From assembly GCF_010211765.1 (NCBI RefSeq), contig NZ_PDWO01000013.1:1-64000 (forward strand): a stretch of 64,000 bases of DNA, written 5' to 3'. The notes below the pieces were generated by a model. The model did no database searches and was not told the DNA's origin. It was given only the letters and a program-made list of their open reading frames with translations. Source of the DNA: Pseudoxanthomonas kaohsiungensis. Lineage in GTDB: Bacteria; Pseudomonadota; Gammaproteobacteria; Xanthomonadales; Xanthomonadaceae. A program made the translations under genes and the position numbers. Of this stretch, positions 12,387 through 21,275 are shown piece by piece. Position 1 is the stretch's first letter; every line of letters begins with the position of its first letter.

Positions 12387-13040
12387 ATGACCCCGAAGCA
12401 CGCCACCACGCCCCCTCCTGCCAGGTCCCCCGGCCCCGGCCGCCCCAAGGACCTGGGCAAGCGCGCGTCGATCCTCGCCGCCGCCAAGCGTCTGTTCCTT
12501 GAACAGGACTACCAGGGCGTGAGCATGGACCAGATCGCCGCCGCCGCCGGCGTTTCCAAACTGACCGTCTACAGCCACTTCGGCGACAAGGAGTCGCTGT
12601 TCTCCGCGGCCATTACCGACAAGTGCCAGGAAGTGCTGCCGGACGACCTGTTCGTGCGCCCGCCGGAAGGCCCGCTGGACGAGCAGCTGCGCGCCATCGG
12701 CCATGCCTTCTTCCGGCTGATCACCAGCGAGGAGGCGATCAGCATGCACCGCATGATGAACACCCCCGGCACCACGGAGAACACGCTGCGCGAGCTGTTC
12801 TGGAATGCCGGTCCGCGCCGCGTGCAGGAGGTGTTCGCGCAGTTCCTGCAGGCGCGGATCGACCAGGGCCAGCTGCGGATCGACGACACCGCGCTGGCTT
12901 CGTCGCAGTTCTTCAGCCTGCTCAAGGGCGAGCTGCACCCGATGATGGCCTGCGGCCTGTGCACGCAGCCGACCCCGGCGGAGGTCGCGCGGCACATCGA
13001 TGCCACGGTCGAGTTCTTCCTGCGCGCCTATGCGGCCTGA
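12387..13040 (+). CDS. TetR-family regulator of the adjacent efflux operon
   Basis: 217 residues. A disordered Pro-rich start precedes a standard TetR helix-turn-helix at about residues 27-75: ASILAAAKRLFLEQDYQGVSMDQIAAAAGVSKLTVYSHFGDKESLF. The C-terminal half resembles the AefR-type ligand-binding domain. It diverges from the RND adaptor with a palindrome in the shared promoter region, so local repression of the pump relieved by a small molecule is the likely role. Confidence 0.87.
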   Translation: MTPKHATTPPPARSPGPGRPKDLGKRASILAAAKRLFLEQDYQGVSMDQIAAAAGVSKLTVYSHFGDKESLFSAAITDKCQEVLPDDLFVRPPEGPLDEQLRAIGHAFFRLITSEEAISMHRMMNTPGTTENTLRELFWNAGPRRVQEVFAQFLQARIDQGQLRIDDTALASSQFFSLLKGELHPMMACGLCTQPTPAEVARHIDATVEFFLRAYAA

Positions 13041-13144
13041 GCCGGCCACGCAGGCCTCGGGGACGGAGGTCGCGGTGACTTCCGGCACTGCGAGGCGCCC
13101 GGCGCCCACGGCGATCCTTGCCGGCAAGCCGCGGCCGGGCCCGG

Positions 13145-13150
13145 TAGAAT
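13145..13150 (+). promoter_or_regulatory. predicted -10 element upstream of the Pcm-like gene
   Basis: TAGAAT within CCCGGTAGAATGCCCGG, 30 bp before the start codon. The same TAGAAT/TACAAT element recurs before several plus-strand genes here (16756, 41306, 43670). A matching -35 is not obvious. Confidence 0.4.
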
Positions 13151-13180
13151 GCCCGGCCTCCCGCGTTGGATGACCCCCAC

Positions 13181-13843
13181 ATGACGATCGATTACGCCCG
13201 CGCCCGCGAACTGATGGTGGAGCAGCAGGTCCGCCCCTGGGACGTGCTGGACATGGCCGTGCTCGACGTGATCGGGCGCCTGCCGCGCGAAGCCTTCGTG
13301 GCCGAACAACACCAGGCGTTGGCCTATGCCGACATCGAGCTGCCGCTGGGCCATGGCGAGAAGATGATGAAGCCGGTGGTCGAGGGCCGCGCGCTGCAGG
13401 CACTGCAGCTGCGCCCCGGCGACAGCGTCCTGGAAGTGGGCACCGGCAGCGGCTACCTGAGCGCCTGCCTGGGCATGCTGGCCCGCGAGGTCGTCAGCCT
13501 GGAGCTGGTGCCGGAGCTGGCCGCCGCCGCGCGCGCGCGCCTGGACGCCACCGGCCTGGGAAACAATGTCCGCATCGAGGTCGCCGACGCGCTGCGTTAC
13601 GACGGCAGCCGCCAGTTCGATGCGGTCTGCGTGACCGGCGCGGTGGCCGAAGTGCCGGAGCGCTTCCTGCAGTGGCTGCGTCCCGGCGGGCGCCTGTTCG
13701 TGGTCCGCGGCCATGCCCCGTCGATGGAAGCCGTGCGCCTGGTCAAGGGCGAGGCGGTCAACGCCGTGGCCGCCGAATCGTTGTTCGAGACCGAGCTGGG
13801 CTACCTGCACGGCGCCGGCCCGGTCCCCAAGTTCCTGTTCTGA
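13181..13843 (+). CDS. protein-L-isoaspartate O-methyltransferase-family protein
   Basis: 220-residue SAM-dependent methyltransferase of the Pcm family, which repairs L-isoaspartyl residues in damaged proteins. The SAM motif VLEVGTGSGYLSACLG sits near residues 86-101, preceded by MMKPVVEGRALQAL, which replaces the canonical Pcm ISQP stretch. That departure makes the exact activity uncertain. Start set at ATG 13181 (MTIDYARARELMVEQQVRPW). An upstream in-frame ATG adds five residues without a better ribosome site. It lies 90 bp before tolC. Confidence 0.8.
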   Translation: MTIDYARARELMVEQQVRPWDVLDMAVLDVIGRLPREAFVAEQHQALAYADIELPLGHGEKMMKPVVEGRALQALQLRPGDSVLEVGTGSGYLSACLGMLAREVVSLELVPELAAAARARLDATGLGNNVRIEVADALRYDGSRQFDAVCVTGAVAEVPERFLQWLRPGGRLFVVRGHAPSMEAVRLVKGEAVNAVAAESLFETELGYLHGAGPVPKFLF

Positions 13844-13933
13844 GGTCGCGCCAGGCGGCGTGGCCAGCACCGACATTCCCCCTCGACGGCCGGCAACCCA
13901 GCGCTGGCCGCACACCTAGAAAGGAAGCCGCTG

Positions 13934-15298
13934 ATGATCCGCCGTTCCCTCGCCCTGGCACTGGCCGCCGCCCTCGCCTCCGGCTCCGCGCAGGCCACCG
14001 ACCTGCTCGAGACCTACGAGATGGCACGCAATGGCGACCCGCAGCTGGCGATCGCCGAATCCTCCACCCTGTACGACAAGGAAGGCGAGGTCCAGGCGCG
14101 CGCCGCCCTGCTGCCGCAGGTTACCGGTGACGCGTCGCTGCGCAGGTCCCGCACCGAGTACGAAGGCACCAGCGGGACCTTCACCACCACCTCGCGCAGC
14201 TACGGCGTCAACGCGACCCAGACCCTGTTCAACTGGGGCCAGTTCTCCAGCCTGCGCGCGCAGCGCTCCCTGAGCCAGGCCGCCGACTTCACCCTGGAAG
14301 CGGCCAACGACGACCTGGTCGTGCGCACCGCCGCGGCGTATTTCGACGTGCTGGTGGCGATCGAGTCGCTGGCCGCCGCCGAGGCCAACGAGGCCGCGGG
14401 CAAGCGCCAGTTCGACTACGCCGACAAGCGCCTGGAGGTCGGCCTGGCGCCGATCACCGACGTGCACGAAGCGCGCGCCCAGTACGATGACGCCCGCGCC
14501 AACACCATCCTCGTGCGCAACGCACTGGCCGACGCCTACCAGGCGCTGGCCGAGCTCACCGGCCAGCCGGTCCAGAACCTGCGCGGCCTGCCGGCCGACT
14601 TCCGCCCCGAGTTGCCGGCCGTGCATGCCGACGCCGACGGCTGGGTCACCCGCGCGGTCGAGAACAATCCGGCCCTGCGCGCCTCGCAGCTGCAGACCGA
14701 CGCGGCCGAGACCAGCGTGCAGATCGCGCGCGCCGGCCATTACCCGACCCTGTCGCTGGGCGGCGGCTGGGGCAAGGACGCGGCGTGGGGCGACAGCATC
14801 GGCGGCGGTGGCGGCGCCACCGGCGACAGCACCGGCACCAGCATCGGCCTGACCCTGAGCGTGCCGATCTTCAGCGGCGGCGCGACCCAGTCGCGCGTGC
14901 GCCAGGCGCTGGCCCAGCGCGACCAGGCCCAGGACGGCTACGAGCAGCAGCGCCGCGCGCTGGACCGCAATACCCGCAACCTGTACCAGGCACTGGTCGC
15001 CGGCGTCAGCGAAGTGGAGGCGCGCCGCCTGGCGGTCGTGTCGGCGCAGAGCGCGTTCGACGCTTCGCAGGTGGGCCTCGAGGTGGGCACCCGCACGGTG
15101 CTGGACGTGGTCCAGAACCAGCGCACGCTGTTCCAGGCGCAGGTCGAGTACGCGCGCTCGCGCTACAACTTCCTGCTCAACCGCCTGCTGCTGACCCAGG
15201 CCACCGGCGACCTCGACATCGAGCAGCTGCGCAACATCAACGCGATGCTGACCGTCGACGCCGAGGCCCAGCTGGCCAACCCGCCGTCGCAGCAGTAA
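13934..15298 (+). CDS. tolC: TolC-family outer-membrane channel
   Basis: 454 residues with a cleavable signal peptide (MIRRSLALALAAALASGSAQA) and the two tandem TolC repeats. The typical end-of-repeat helix stretch RSRYNFLLNRLLLTQATGDL is near the C-terminus and DLLETYEMARNGDP starts the mature protein. It forms the trimeric exit duct for RND pumps and type I secretion. GAAAGGAAG precedes the ATG. As the only such gene in view, it is a candidate outer component for the pump at 8012-12307, though family members usually serve several systems. Confidence 0.9.
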   Translation: MIRRSLALALAAALASGSAQATDLLETYEMARNGDPQLAIAESSTLYDKEGEVQARAALLPQVTGDASLRRSRTEYEGTSGTFTTTSRSYGVNATQTLFNWGQFSSLRAQRSLSQAADFTLEAANDDLVVRTAAAYFDVLVAIESLAAAEANEAAGKRQFDYADKRLEVGLAPITDVHEARAQYDDARANTILVRNALADAYQALAELTGQPVQNLRGLPADFRPELPAVHADADGWVTRAVENNPALRASQLQTDAAETSVQIARAGHYPTLSLGGGWGKDAAWGDSIGGGGGATGDSTGTSIGLTLSVPIFSGGATQSRVRQALAQRDQAQDGYEQQRRALDRNTRNLYQALVAGVSEVEARRLAVVSAQSAFDASQVGLEVGTRTVLDVVQNQRTLFQAQVEYARSRYNFLLNRLLLTQATGDLDIEQLRNINAMLTVDAEAQLANPPSQQ

Positions 15299-15326
15299 GC
15301 GCGGACGACAGCCGTCCGTACCACGG

Positions 15327-15344
15327 GGCCGCCTCAGGGCGGCC
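15327..15344 (+). terminator. weak hairpin terminator after tolC
   Basis: GGCCGCC-TCAG-GGCGGCC hairpin between convergent tolC and waaA, followed by TCGTCGTT. There is no long T run, so intrinsic strength is doubtful. Confidence 0.45.
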
Positions 15345-15361
15345 TCGTCGTTCATGGGTGC

Positions 15362-16708
15362 TCAGGAGGCGGTGACCGCCGCGCCGGCAAGCTCGTCGGC
15401 GGAGGCAGGCAGGTCGGCCGCCACCAGCGCCAGGGTCCGCTGCAATGCGCCCTGGCCCTGTTCGATCAGGGTGGCGCCGGCCTCGGTCATCGCCTGGCGC
15501 GTCCCGGGATCGGCCAGCAGCGCCTCCAGCGCGGCGCCGACCGCCTCGGCATCCGCGCCGATGCGCAGCGCCCCGGCCTCGTCCATGCGCCTGGAGATCT
15601 CGGCGAAGTTGTGCAGGTGCGGGCCGGTAACCACCGCCGTGCCCACGGCCGCCGGCTCCAGCAGGTTGTGCCCGCCGATCGGCTGCAGGCTGCCGCCGAC
15701 GAAGGCGACGTCCGCGCAGCCATAGAACGCCATCAGCTCGCCCAGGGTGTCGATCACGAACACGTCGTCGTCCGGCCGTGGCCAGTGCCCGCCCCTGCGG
15801 GTGCCGACCTTCCAGCCAGCCTCGGCGGCCAGCGCCTGGACCCGCGCGAACCGCTCGGGGTGCCGCGGCGCCCACAGCAGCAGCAGGTCCGGCCAGCGCG
15901 CGCGAAGGCGCCGGTGGATCGCGATCACGGCCGCTTCCTCGCCCTCGTGCGTGCTGGCGGCCAGCCACACCGGGCGCGGCCTGGCCAATGCGGCGGAGAA
16001 CGCCGCGCGCACCGCGTCCAGGCAGTCGGGCACGGCGACGTCGTACTTGAGGTTGCCGATGACCTGCACCTGCGCGGCGGTCGCCCCGAGCTTCTGGAAG
16101 CGGCGTCCATCGGCCGCGGACTGCGCCGCCACGCACTTGACCGTGCGCAGTGCGCGACCGATCAACGGCCGCAGCAGGCGGTAGCCGCGCAGCGAGCGCG
16201 CCGACAGCCGTGCATTGAGGATGTAGACCGGGATGCCCAGGTCGCGGCAGCCGAAGAGCATGTTCGGCCACAGCTCGGTTTCCATGATCAGGCCCAGGCT
16301 GGGCTGGAAGTGCTGCAGGAAACGCGCGGTGCTCCCCGGCAGGTCGTAGGGGAGGTAGACATGCTCGACCCGCTCGCCCCACAGCGCGCGCACGCGCTCG
16401 GAGCCGGTGGGGGTGATGGTGGTGATGACCCAGCGGATGTCGGGCCGCTGCCGCAGCAGGACGTTCACCAGCGGCGCGGCGGCATTGACCTCGCCCACCG
16501 ACACCGCATGCAGCCACACGCACGGGCGCCGCGGCTGGCTGCCGTAGGTGGCGTAGCGCTCGTCCCAGCGGCGGAAGTATTCGTGGACGCGGAATCCACG
16601 CGAGATCAGGTGGTACAGGGTGAACGGCGAGAGCACGTACAGCGCGAACGAATAGAGCGCGCGCAGCACGCCCTCGCCCGGTTCCTTCCGCTTGGCTACG
16701 TTCGGCAT
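15362..16708 (-). CDS. waaA: 3-deoxy-D-manno-octulosonic acid transferase
   Basis: Adds Kdo to lipid IVA at the cytoplasmic face of the inner membrane. 448 residues from MPNVAKRKEPGEG; an N-terminal membrane anchor (residues about 15-35) precedes a GT-B glycosyltransferase. WLHAVSVGEVNAA, TTITPTGSERV, METELWPNMLF, VAAQSAADGRRF and GGSLQPIGGHNLLEPA are WaaA signatures. The longer upstream frame overlaps the divergent lpxL gene and is rejected. Sixty base pairs separate it from lpxL, pairing two lipid A steps. Confidence 0.95.
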   Translation of the reverse strand: MPNVAKRKEPGEGVLRALYSFALYVLSPFTLYHLISRGFRVHEYFRRWDERYATYGSQPRRPCVWLHAVSVGEVNAAAPLVNVLLRQRPDIRWVITTITPTGSERVRALWGERVEHVYLPYDLPGSTARFLQHFQPSLGLIMETELWPNMLFGCRDLGIPVYILNARLSARSLRGYRLLRPLIGRALRTVKCVAAQSAADGRRFQKLGATAAQVQVIGNLKYDVAVPDCLDAVRAAFSAALARPRPVWLAASTHEGEEAAVIAIHRRLRARWPDLLLLWAPRHPERFARVQALAAEAGWKVGTRRGGHWPRPDDDVFVIDTLGELMAFYGCADVAFVGGSLQPIGGHNLLEPAAVGTAVVTGPHLHNFAEISRRMDEAGALRIGADAEAVGAALEALLADPGTRQAMTEAGATLIEQGQGALQRTLALVAADLPASADELAGAAVTAS

Positions 16709-16755
16709 GCGCGCAGCATAGCCGAGGCGATGGGCGCGGGCTGTGCACGAAGCCG

Positions 16756-16761
16756 TAGAAT
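16756..16761 (+). promoter_or_regulatory. predicted -10 element upstream of lpxL
   Basis: TAGAAT ending 7 bp before the lpxL ATG. If used, transcription would begin at or within a base of the start codon, giving a leaderless mRNA. No clear -35 hexamer. Confidence 0.35.
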
Positions 16762-16768
16762 CGGCCCC

Positions 16769-17692
16769 ATGACCGCGCCCGACACCCCGCCGCCGCGTCC
16801 GCCCCTCACCCCGCGCCACTGGCCGATGTGGCTGGGCCTGGGCGTGATGATCGTGGCCGCGCGCCTGCCCTGGCTGTGGCAGCGCGCGATCGGCCGCGGC
16901 GTCGGCTGGCTGGCGCTGCACCTGGCCGGTACCCGCCGGCGCGCGGCGCAGGTCAACATCGAGCTGTGCTTCCCGGCCGAAACCCCGCAGTGGCGCGCCC
17001 GGCTGCTGCGCGACAGTTTCGATGCGCTGGGCATCGGCCTGTTCGAGTTCGCCCGCGCCTGGTGGGGTGGCATCGGACCGATGCGCCGCGACCTTCGCAT
17101 CGAAGGACTGGAGCACTTGCGCGCACTGCAGGCCGAAGGCCGTGGCGTGCTGCTGGTGTCGGGACACTTCATGACCCTGGAGATGTGTGGCCGGCTGATG
17201 TGCGACCACGTGCCGCTGGCCGGCATGTACCGCCGCCACCGCGATCCGGTGATGGAATGGGCGGTCAAGCGCGGCCGCCTGCGCTACGCATCGGCGATGT
17301 TCGGCAACGGCGACATCCGCGGCGCGGTGCGCCACCTCAAGCGCGGCGGCTTCCTCTGGTACGCCCCGGACCAGGACATGCGCGGCAAGGACACGGTATT
17401 CGCGCCGTTCTTCGGCATGCCGGCCTCGACCATCACCGCCACCCACCAGCTCGCGCGGCTGACCGGGTGCGCGGTGGTGCCGTTCTTCCACCGCCGCGAA
17501 GGCGGGCGCTACATCCTGCGCGTGGCGCCGCCGCTGCCGGCATTCCCGGGCGAGGACGTGGTTGCCGATACCGGCCGCGTCAACGCGGCGATCGAGGCGA
17601 TGGTGCGCGAGGCGCCCGCGCAGTACCTGTGGATCCACCGCCGCTTCAAGCGCCAGCCGGAAGGACGCAGCACGTTCTACGAGCGCGACTGA
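16769..17692 (+). CDS. lpxL: lipid A lauroyl/myristoyl acyltransferase (LpxL/HtrB family)
   Basis: Transfers a secondary acyl chain to Kdo2-lipid IVA. 307 residues with an N-terminal hydrophobic anchor. The catalytic H(X4)E motif is in SGHFMTLEM (residues about 131-139), and the conserved RRHRDPVMEW and WYAPDQDMRGKDTVFAPFFG blocks of the LpxL/LpxM/LpxP family are present. The start MTAPDTPPPRPP is the first ATG after the predicted promoter; longer open frame upstream overlaps waaA. Which acyl chain is used cannot be told. Confidence 0.9.
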   Translation: MTAPDTPPPRPPLTPRHWPMWLGLGVMIVAARLPWLWQRAIGRGVGWLALHLAGTRRRAAQVNIELCFPAETPQWRARLLRDSFDALGIGLFEFARAWWGGIGPMRRDLRIEGLEHLRALQAEGRGVLLVSGHFMTLEMCGRLMCDHVPLAGMYRRHRDPVMEWAVKRGRLRYASAMFGNGDIRGAVRHLKRGGFLWYAPDQDMRGKDTVFAPFFGMPASTITATHQLARLTGCAVVPFFHRREGGRYILRVAPPLPAFPGEDVVADTGRVNAAIEAMVREAPAQYLWIHRRFKRQPEGRSTFYERD

Positions 17693-17716
17693 GCCTCGCC
17701 GCGGCAACCGTGCTCC

Positions 17717-17795
17717 GTAGAGCGGGGCTTGCCCCGCTGATTTCACCGTGAAGTGATCGGCGGACCTGCGGGCAGCGGGCCAAGGCCCGCTCTAC
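17717..17795. repeat. pair of inverted GTAG-type REP palindromes
   Basis: Two 22-bp REPs face each other: GTAGAGCGGGGCTTGCCCCGCT at 17717-17738 and, on the minus strand, GTAGAGCGGGCCTTGGCCCGCT at 17774-17795. Each is GTAG followed by an 8-bp stem with a two-base loop. The arrangement is a BIME-like pair between convergent genes. The TAG of the second copy is the stop codon of the gene at 17792. Confidence 0.85.
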
Positions 17796-19105
17796 GGGCG
17801 CTCGCGCCCATGAAGGGCGCCGGCATAGAGCCCCGCCAGCAGCAGCGCCAGCCCACCCCAGAAGGTCGAGTAGAACGCAAGGTGGGTGTTGAGCGGAAAC
17901 ACGGTGACCGCCAGCGCGAGCAGCGCGGGACGGGCGCGATCGCGGGCGACGGCGTCGGCGCGACGCCAGCTCCGCCACACCATCCAGGCGCCCGCCAACC
18001 ACAGCAGCAGGCCGATCGCGCCAGTCTCGCTGAGCAGTTCCAGTAGCAGCTGGTGGGCGTGGTAGGCCTCGCCACCGCCCCAGGCCGGCGCCTGTCCCGG
18101 TGCCGGATCGCAAGCGGGCCAGGCCACGCGGAAGCCGCGCACGCCGACGCCATTGAACGGATGCGCTTCGATCATGCAGGCCGCGCCGGTCCAGATCCTG
18201 CCGCGGCCGGACAGCGCGCCATCGACGCCGGCGCCCTGCCCGGACTGGAACGCCAGCGCAGTCCGCTCCGCGCGCTGCTGCAGCTGCGGCGACGCCGCAT
18301 ACAGCGCGACCAGGCCGACCAGGCCGGCCGCGGCGAAGGCCAGCAGCTTGCGACCACCCAGCGCGCGCCAGCCGGAGAACAGCAGCACCAATGCATAGGC
18401 GACCCAGGCCGCGCGCGCGCCACCGAGCAGGATGGCGATGCCCAGCGCCAGCGCGGCCACGCACCAGCCCGCCACGCCGAAGCGCCGCGACGCCGCTTCC
18501 AGCGCGAACGGCGACAGGCTCGCCAGCACCAGTCCGAGCTTGAGGTTGCACGGACCGAACACGCCACCCAGGCGGTCGACCGCGGCGACCTCGGCGGCGG
18601 TGCAGAAACCCGCCCCGGCCGTCGCACGCTTGAGCGCGTCCAGGCTCCAGAACAACGGACTGGTGCCCGACGCTGCCTGCAGCAACGCATCCATCGTCCA
18701 CAGCGCGACGATGGCCGCCAGGCCACTCAACACCAGCCGCCGCCCCGCCGGCGCCTGCAGCGCGATCGCCACCCCCCACAGGAACGGCAGGTAGCGCAGG
18801 TCGGCCGCCACCTCCTTCCAGGCGCGGCCCCGGTCGAGCGCGTCGGGTGCGGACAGCAGCTCCGGCAGCCAGTACACGGCGAACAGCGCGGTCGCCAGGC
18901 CTGCGGCACGGCGGTCCAGCGGCAACATGCGGGCCTTGCCGAGCGTGACCGCCAGCTGCACCAGCACTGCCAGCGCGCCGAGCGCAAGCACGCCCTCGGC
19001 CGACCCGGGTAACGGCCACAGCGCGACGAATGCCAGTACCCAGTACGGCGTCCAGGCGAACGCGCGCAGGCGCGCGGTGTCGTGCTCAGCCGGCCAGTTC
19101 GGCAT
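17792..19105 (-). CDS. O-antigen ligase-like membrane protein (Wzy_C family)
   Basis: 437 residues with about ten predicted membrane helices. The family signature appears as HPFNGVGVRGFR in the large periplasmic loop, then HAHQLLLELLSETGAIGLLLW in the following segment. Such proteins ligate or polymerise surface glycans using undecaprenyl-linked donors. The start MPNWPAEHD overlaps the end of the glycosyltransferase gene by 20 bp, indicating coupled translation; no better start exists before the first helix. Its stop codon lies within a REP palindrome. WaaL versus Wzy versus protein-glycan ligase cannot be decided. Confidence 0.8.
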   Translation of the reverse strand: MPNWPAEHDTARLRAFAWTPYWVLAFVALWPLPGSAEGVLALGALAVLVQLAVTLGKARMLPLDRRAAGLATALFAVYWLPELLSAPDALDRGRAWKEVAADLRYLPFLWGVAIALQAPAGRRLVLSGLAAIVALWTMDALLQAASGTSPLFWSLDALKRATAGAGFCTAAEVAAVDRLGGVFGPCNLKLGLVLASLSPFALEAASRRFGVAGWCVAALALGIAILLGGARAAWVAYALVLLFSGWRALGGRKLLAFAAAGLVGLVALYAASPQLQQRAERTALAFQSGQGAGVDGALSGRGRIWTGAACMIEAHPFNGVGVRGFRVAWPACDPAPGQAPAWGGGEAYHAHQLLLELLSETGAIGLLLWLAGAWMVWRSWRRADAVARDRARPALLALAVTVFPLNTHLAFYSTFWGGLALLLAGLYAGALHGRERP

Positions 19106-20201
19106 ACAGCTCCAGTGTCGCGTGCTGCATCGCCTGCAGCGTGTAGGGAAGGGTGTCCGGCGGGCGCGGCGGTGCGCGCAGCAGGCTGGTCGCCGTGACG
19201 GCCAGCGCCGCCGCGTCGAACGGCGCGACCGCGCCCTGCGGCTGCAGTTGCCCGAGCAGTTCGCCGACGCCGCCGTGCGCCCAGCCCAGCACCGGACGAC
19301 CGACCGACAGCGCCTCGAGCACGGTCCGGCCGAAGGCTTCCGGCTTGCGCGAGAGCTGCAGCACCAGGTCGCTGGCCGCGTACGCCTGGGCGATGCGCGA
19401 GGTGGGCGCGGTGAACAGCACGGCGTCACCCACGTCCAGCTGCGCGGCCAGCGCTTCGAGCTCGCCTACGTATGCGTCGCGCCCGGCCTCGCGCGCGCCG
19501 GGCAACCACAGCCGCGCCCCGGGGAAGGGCCCGGCCCGCAGCGCGGCCAACAGGTGCAGTGCGTCGGCGTGGCCCTTCAGGCGGGTGCCACGGCCGGGCA
19601 ACAGCAGCAGTGGTCCCTGCCCGGCCAGCACGGGATGATCTTCTGCTACCCGCGCGCGCGCCGGATCCGGATGCGTGCGCCGCGGGAACTGCAACGGATC
19701 GATGCCGCGCGGAATCACCCGCAGCCTGGCCGGCTCGACGGCCGGGTAATGTCGCAGGACGTGCTCGCGCACGGTCTGCGACACGCAGACCACGCGTTCG
19801 CCGCTGGCCATCACCGAGCTGTAACGGCCCGGCGAGTTCAGCCCGTGCACGGTGGTGACCCAGCGCGGACGCCGCCGGGCAGGCAGTGAATGCAGCGCGA
19901 TCCGGCCCAGCCAGGCCGGCAGGCGCGAGCGCGCGTGGACGATGTCGGCGGCTTCGCGCAGCAGCAACGCGCGCAGTGCCGGCACATGCCGCAGCACCGC
20001 CGGCGACTTGCGGCCGATGTCGAGGGCGACGTGTTCGCCGCCGCATTCGCGCAAGGCCGGCAGCAGCCGCCCGCCTGCGGAAACGACGATGGCGCGGTGC
20101 CCGGCGGCGACCAGCGCGGCGGCGATTTCCAGGGTGGAGCGTTCGACCCCGCCGGACTCGAGCGCCGGCAGCAGCTGGACCACAGTCAGGCGGCGTGGCA
20201 C
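19086..20201 (-). CDS. GT4-family glycosyltransferase
   Basis: 371-residue GT-B fold retaining glycosyltransferase. The N-terminal domain has LPALESGGVERSTLEIAAALVAAGH and VHARSRLPAWLGR. The nucleotide-sugar domain has RGTRLKGHADAL and the EX7E-type motif KPEAFGRTVLEALSVGRPV. It probably adds a sugar to an LPS core or similar glycan from the cytoplasm. It sits between a small zinc-binding protein gene (31 bp upstream) and the ligase-like gene (20-bp overlap) on one strand, likely one operon near waaA/lpxL. Sugar and acceptor unknown. Confidence 0.88.
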   Translation of the reverse strand: MPRRLTVVQLLPALESGGVERSTLEIAAALVAAGHRAIVVSAGGRLLPALRECGGEHVALDIGRKSPAVLRHVPALRALLLREAADIVHARSRLPAWLGRIALHSLPARRRPRWVTTVHGLNSPGRYSSVMASGERVVCVSQTVREHVLRHYPAVEPARLRVIPRGIDPLQFPRRTHPDPARARVAEDHPVLAGQGPLLLLPGRGTRLKGHADALHLLAALRAGPFPGARLWLPGAREAGRDAYVGELEALAAQLDVGDAVLFTAPTSRIAQAYAASDLVLQLSRKPEAFGRTVLEALSVGRPVLGWAHGGVGELLGQLQPQGAVAPFDAAALAVTATSLLRAPPRPPDTLPYTLQAMQHATLELYAELAG

Positions 20202-20232
20202 GGGGTGGCCGGCCTGCGTCCGGGCCGCGGCC

Positions 20233-20430
20233 TCAGTCGGCCAGCTGGTAGACCGCGCCGCAGTACGGGCACTGCGCTTGGTGGTCCGGGTCGTCCTGGA
20301 TCGGCAGGTACACGCGCGGGTGCGAATTCCACAGCGCCATTTCCGGCGTCGGGCAGCTCAGCGGCAGGTCGGCGCGGTGCACGGTGTAGCGCTTCTCGGC
20401 ATTGGCGGGCGCGTTGGCGGTGGTGGTCAT
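20233..20430 (-). CDS. small CHCC zinc-finger protein
   Basis: 65 residues. Cys26, His37, Cys54 and Cys57 (SCPTPEMALWNSHP, then AQCPYCGAVYQL) form the zf-CHCC pattern shared with the mitochondrial complex I subunit NDUFS6 family and seen in many proteobacterial zinc-finger domain proteins of unknown role. The ATG at 20430 is chosen because the frame upstream is Arg/Pro-rich and has no similarity. First gene of the minus-strand unit with the glycosyltransferase. Confidence 0.8.
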   Translation of the reverse strand: MTTTANAPANAEKRYTVHRADLPLSCPTPEMALWNSHPRVYLPIQDDPDHQAQCPYCGAVYQLAD

Positions 20431-20565
20431 GGCGGGGGTCGACGATGCGGGAGCAGGCGCCAATTCTAGCCCCCCGCCGGTCGCGGTGGGCCGGTGCCCG
20501 GGAAAAAGGCGCGGCCGCGATGCCGGTGCCCGCTGCCGCCGGCGAAAACCGTTCCGCCGCGACAT

Positions 20566-20596
20566 AAAAAACGCCAGCCCGTCGAACGGGCTGGCG
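20566..20596 (-). terminator. intrinsic terminator after yceI
   Basis: 11-bp perfect stem CGCCAGCCCGT with a CGA loop. On the minus strand it is followed directly by a run of six T. Lies 45 bp past the yceI stop. Confidence 0.85.
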
Positions 20597-20640
20597 CGCG
20601 GCGGTGGGGAGGGAGAACCCGCCGGCTTGCGTGGACCGGC

Positions 20641-21225
20641 TTACTTGGCCTTCGGCACCGAGGCTTCGGTGGTGATGCGCAGCTCGACTTCGTCGCTGAC
20701 CGCCGGGGCGTAGTTGCCGACGCCGAACTCGGTGCGGCTGAGCGTGGTGGTCGCATCGAAGCCGATCGTCGGCGCCTTGGTCATCGGATGGTCGGCGGCC
20801 TTGTTGAGGGTCACATCGAGCACGACCGGGCGGGTGATGTCCTTGACGGTCAGGTCGCCGGTGACCTTGAGCTTGCCTTCACCCGCCGCCTCGACCTTGG
20901 TGCTCTTGAAGGTCGCCTTCGGGAACTTGGCCGCGTCGAAGAAGTCGGCGCTGCGCAGGTGCTCGTTGAACTTGGCGCTGAAGCCTTCCAGGCCCGACAG
21001 CGGCAGGGTCACCTCGACGCTGGACCTGGCGACGTCGGCCGCGTCGTAGACGAGCGTGCCCTGGACGTTGCCGAAGCTGGCCGAGGGGTTGGAGAAGCCG
21101 AAGTGGTTCCACTGCGCCAGCACGGTGGTGTGGGTCGGGTCGATCTTGTAGGTCACCGGGGCCGCGAACGCCGGGGCGGCGGCGAAAGCGAGCAGGGCGG
21201 CGGCGGAAAGCAGGCGGATGCGCAT
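20641..21225 (-). CDS. YceI-family periplasmic protein
   Basis: 194 residues with a signal peptide ending AAPAFA. The mature part is a lipocalin-like YceI barrel: TYKIDPTHTTVLAQWNHFGFSNP, LPLSGLEGFSAKFNEHL, VTGDLTVKDITRPVVLDV, and a C-terminal DEVELRITTEA strand. Family members bind polyisoprenoids in the periplasm. CACAAGGAGC upstream is a strong ribosome site for the ATG at 21225. It follows the rutE-like gene by 50 bp on the same strand and ends at a clear terminator. Confidence 0.9.
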   Translation of the reverse strand: MRIRLLSAAALLAFAAAPAFAAPVTYKIDPTHTTVLAQWNHFGFSNPSASFGNVQGTLVYDAADVARSSVEVTLPLSGLEGFSAKFNEHLRSADFFDAAKFPKATFKSTKVEAAGEGKLKVTGDLTVKDITRPVVLDVTLNKAADHPMTKAPTIGFDATTTLSRTEFGVGNYAPAVSDEVELRITTEASVPKAK

Positions 21226-21275
21226 GGGATGCTCCTTGTGTAAAGCGGACGGGGTGGGTCGAGGCGGCGCGCGCG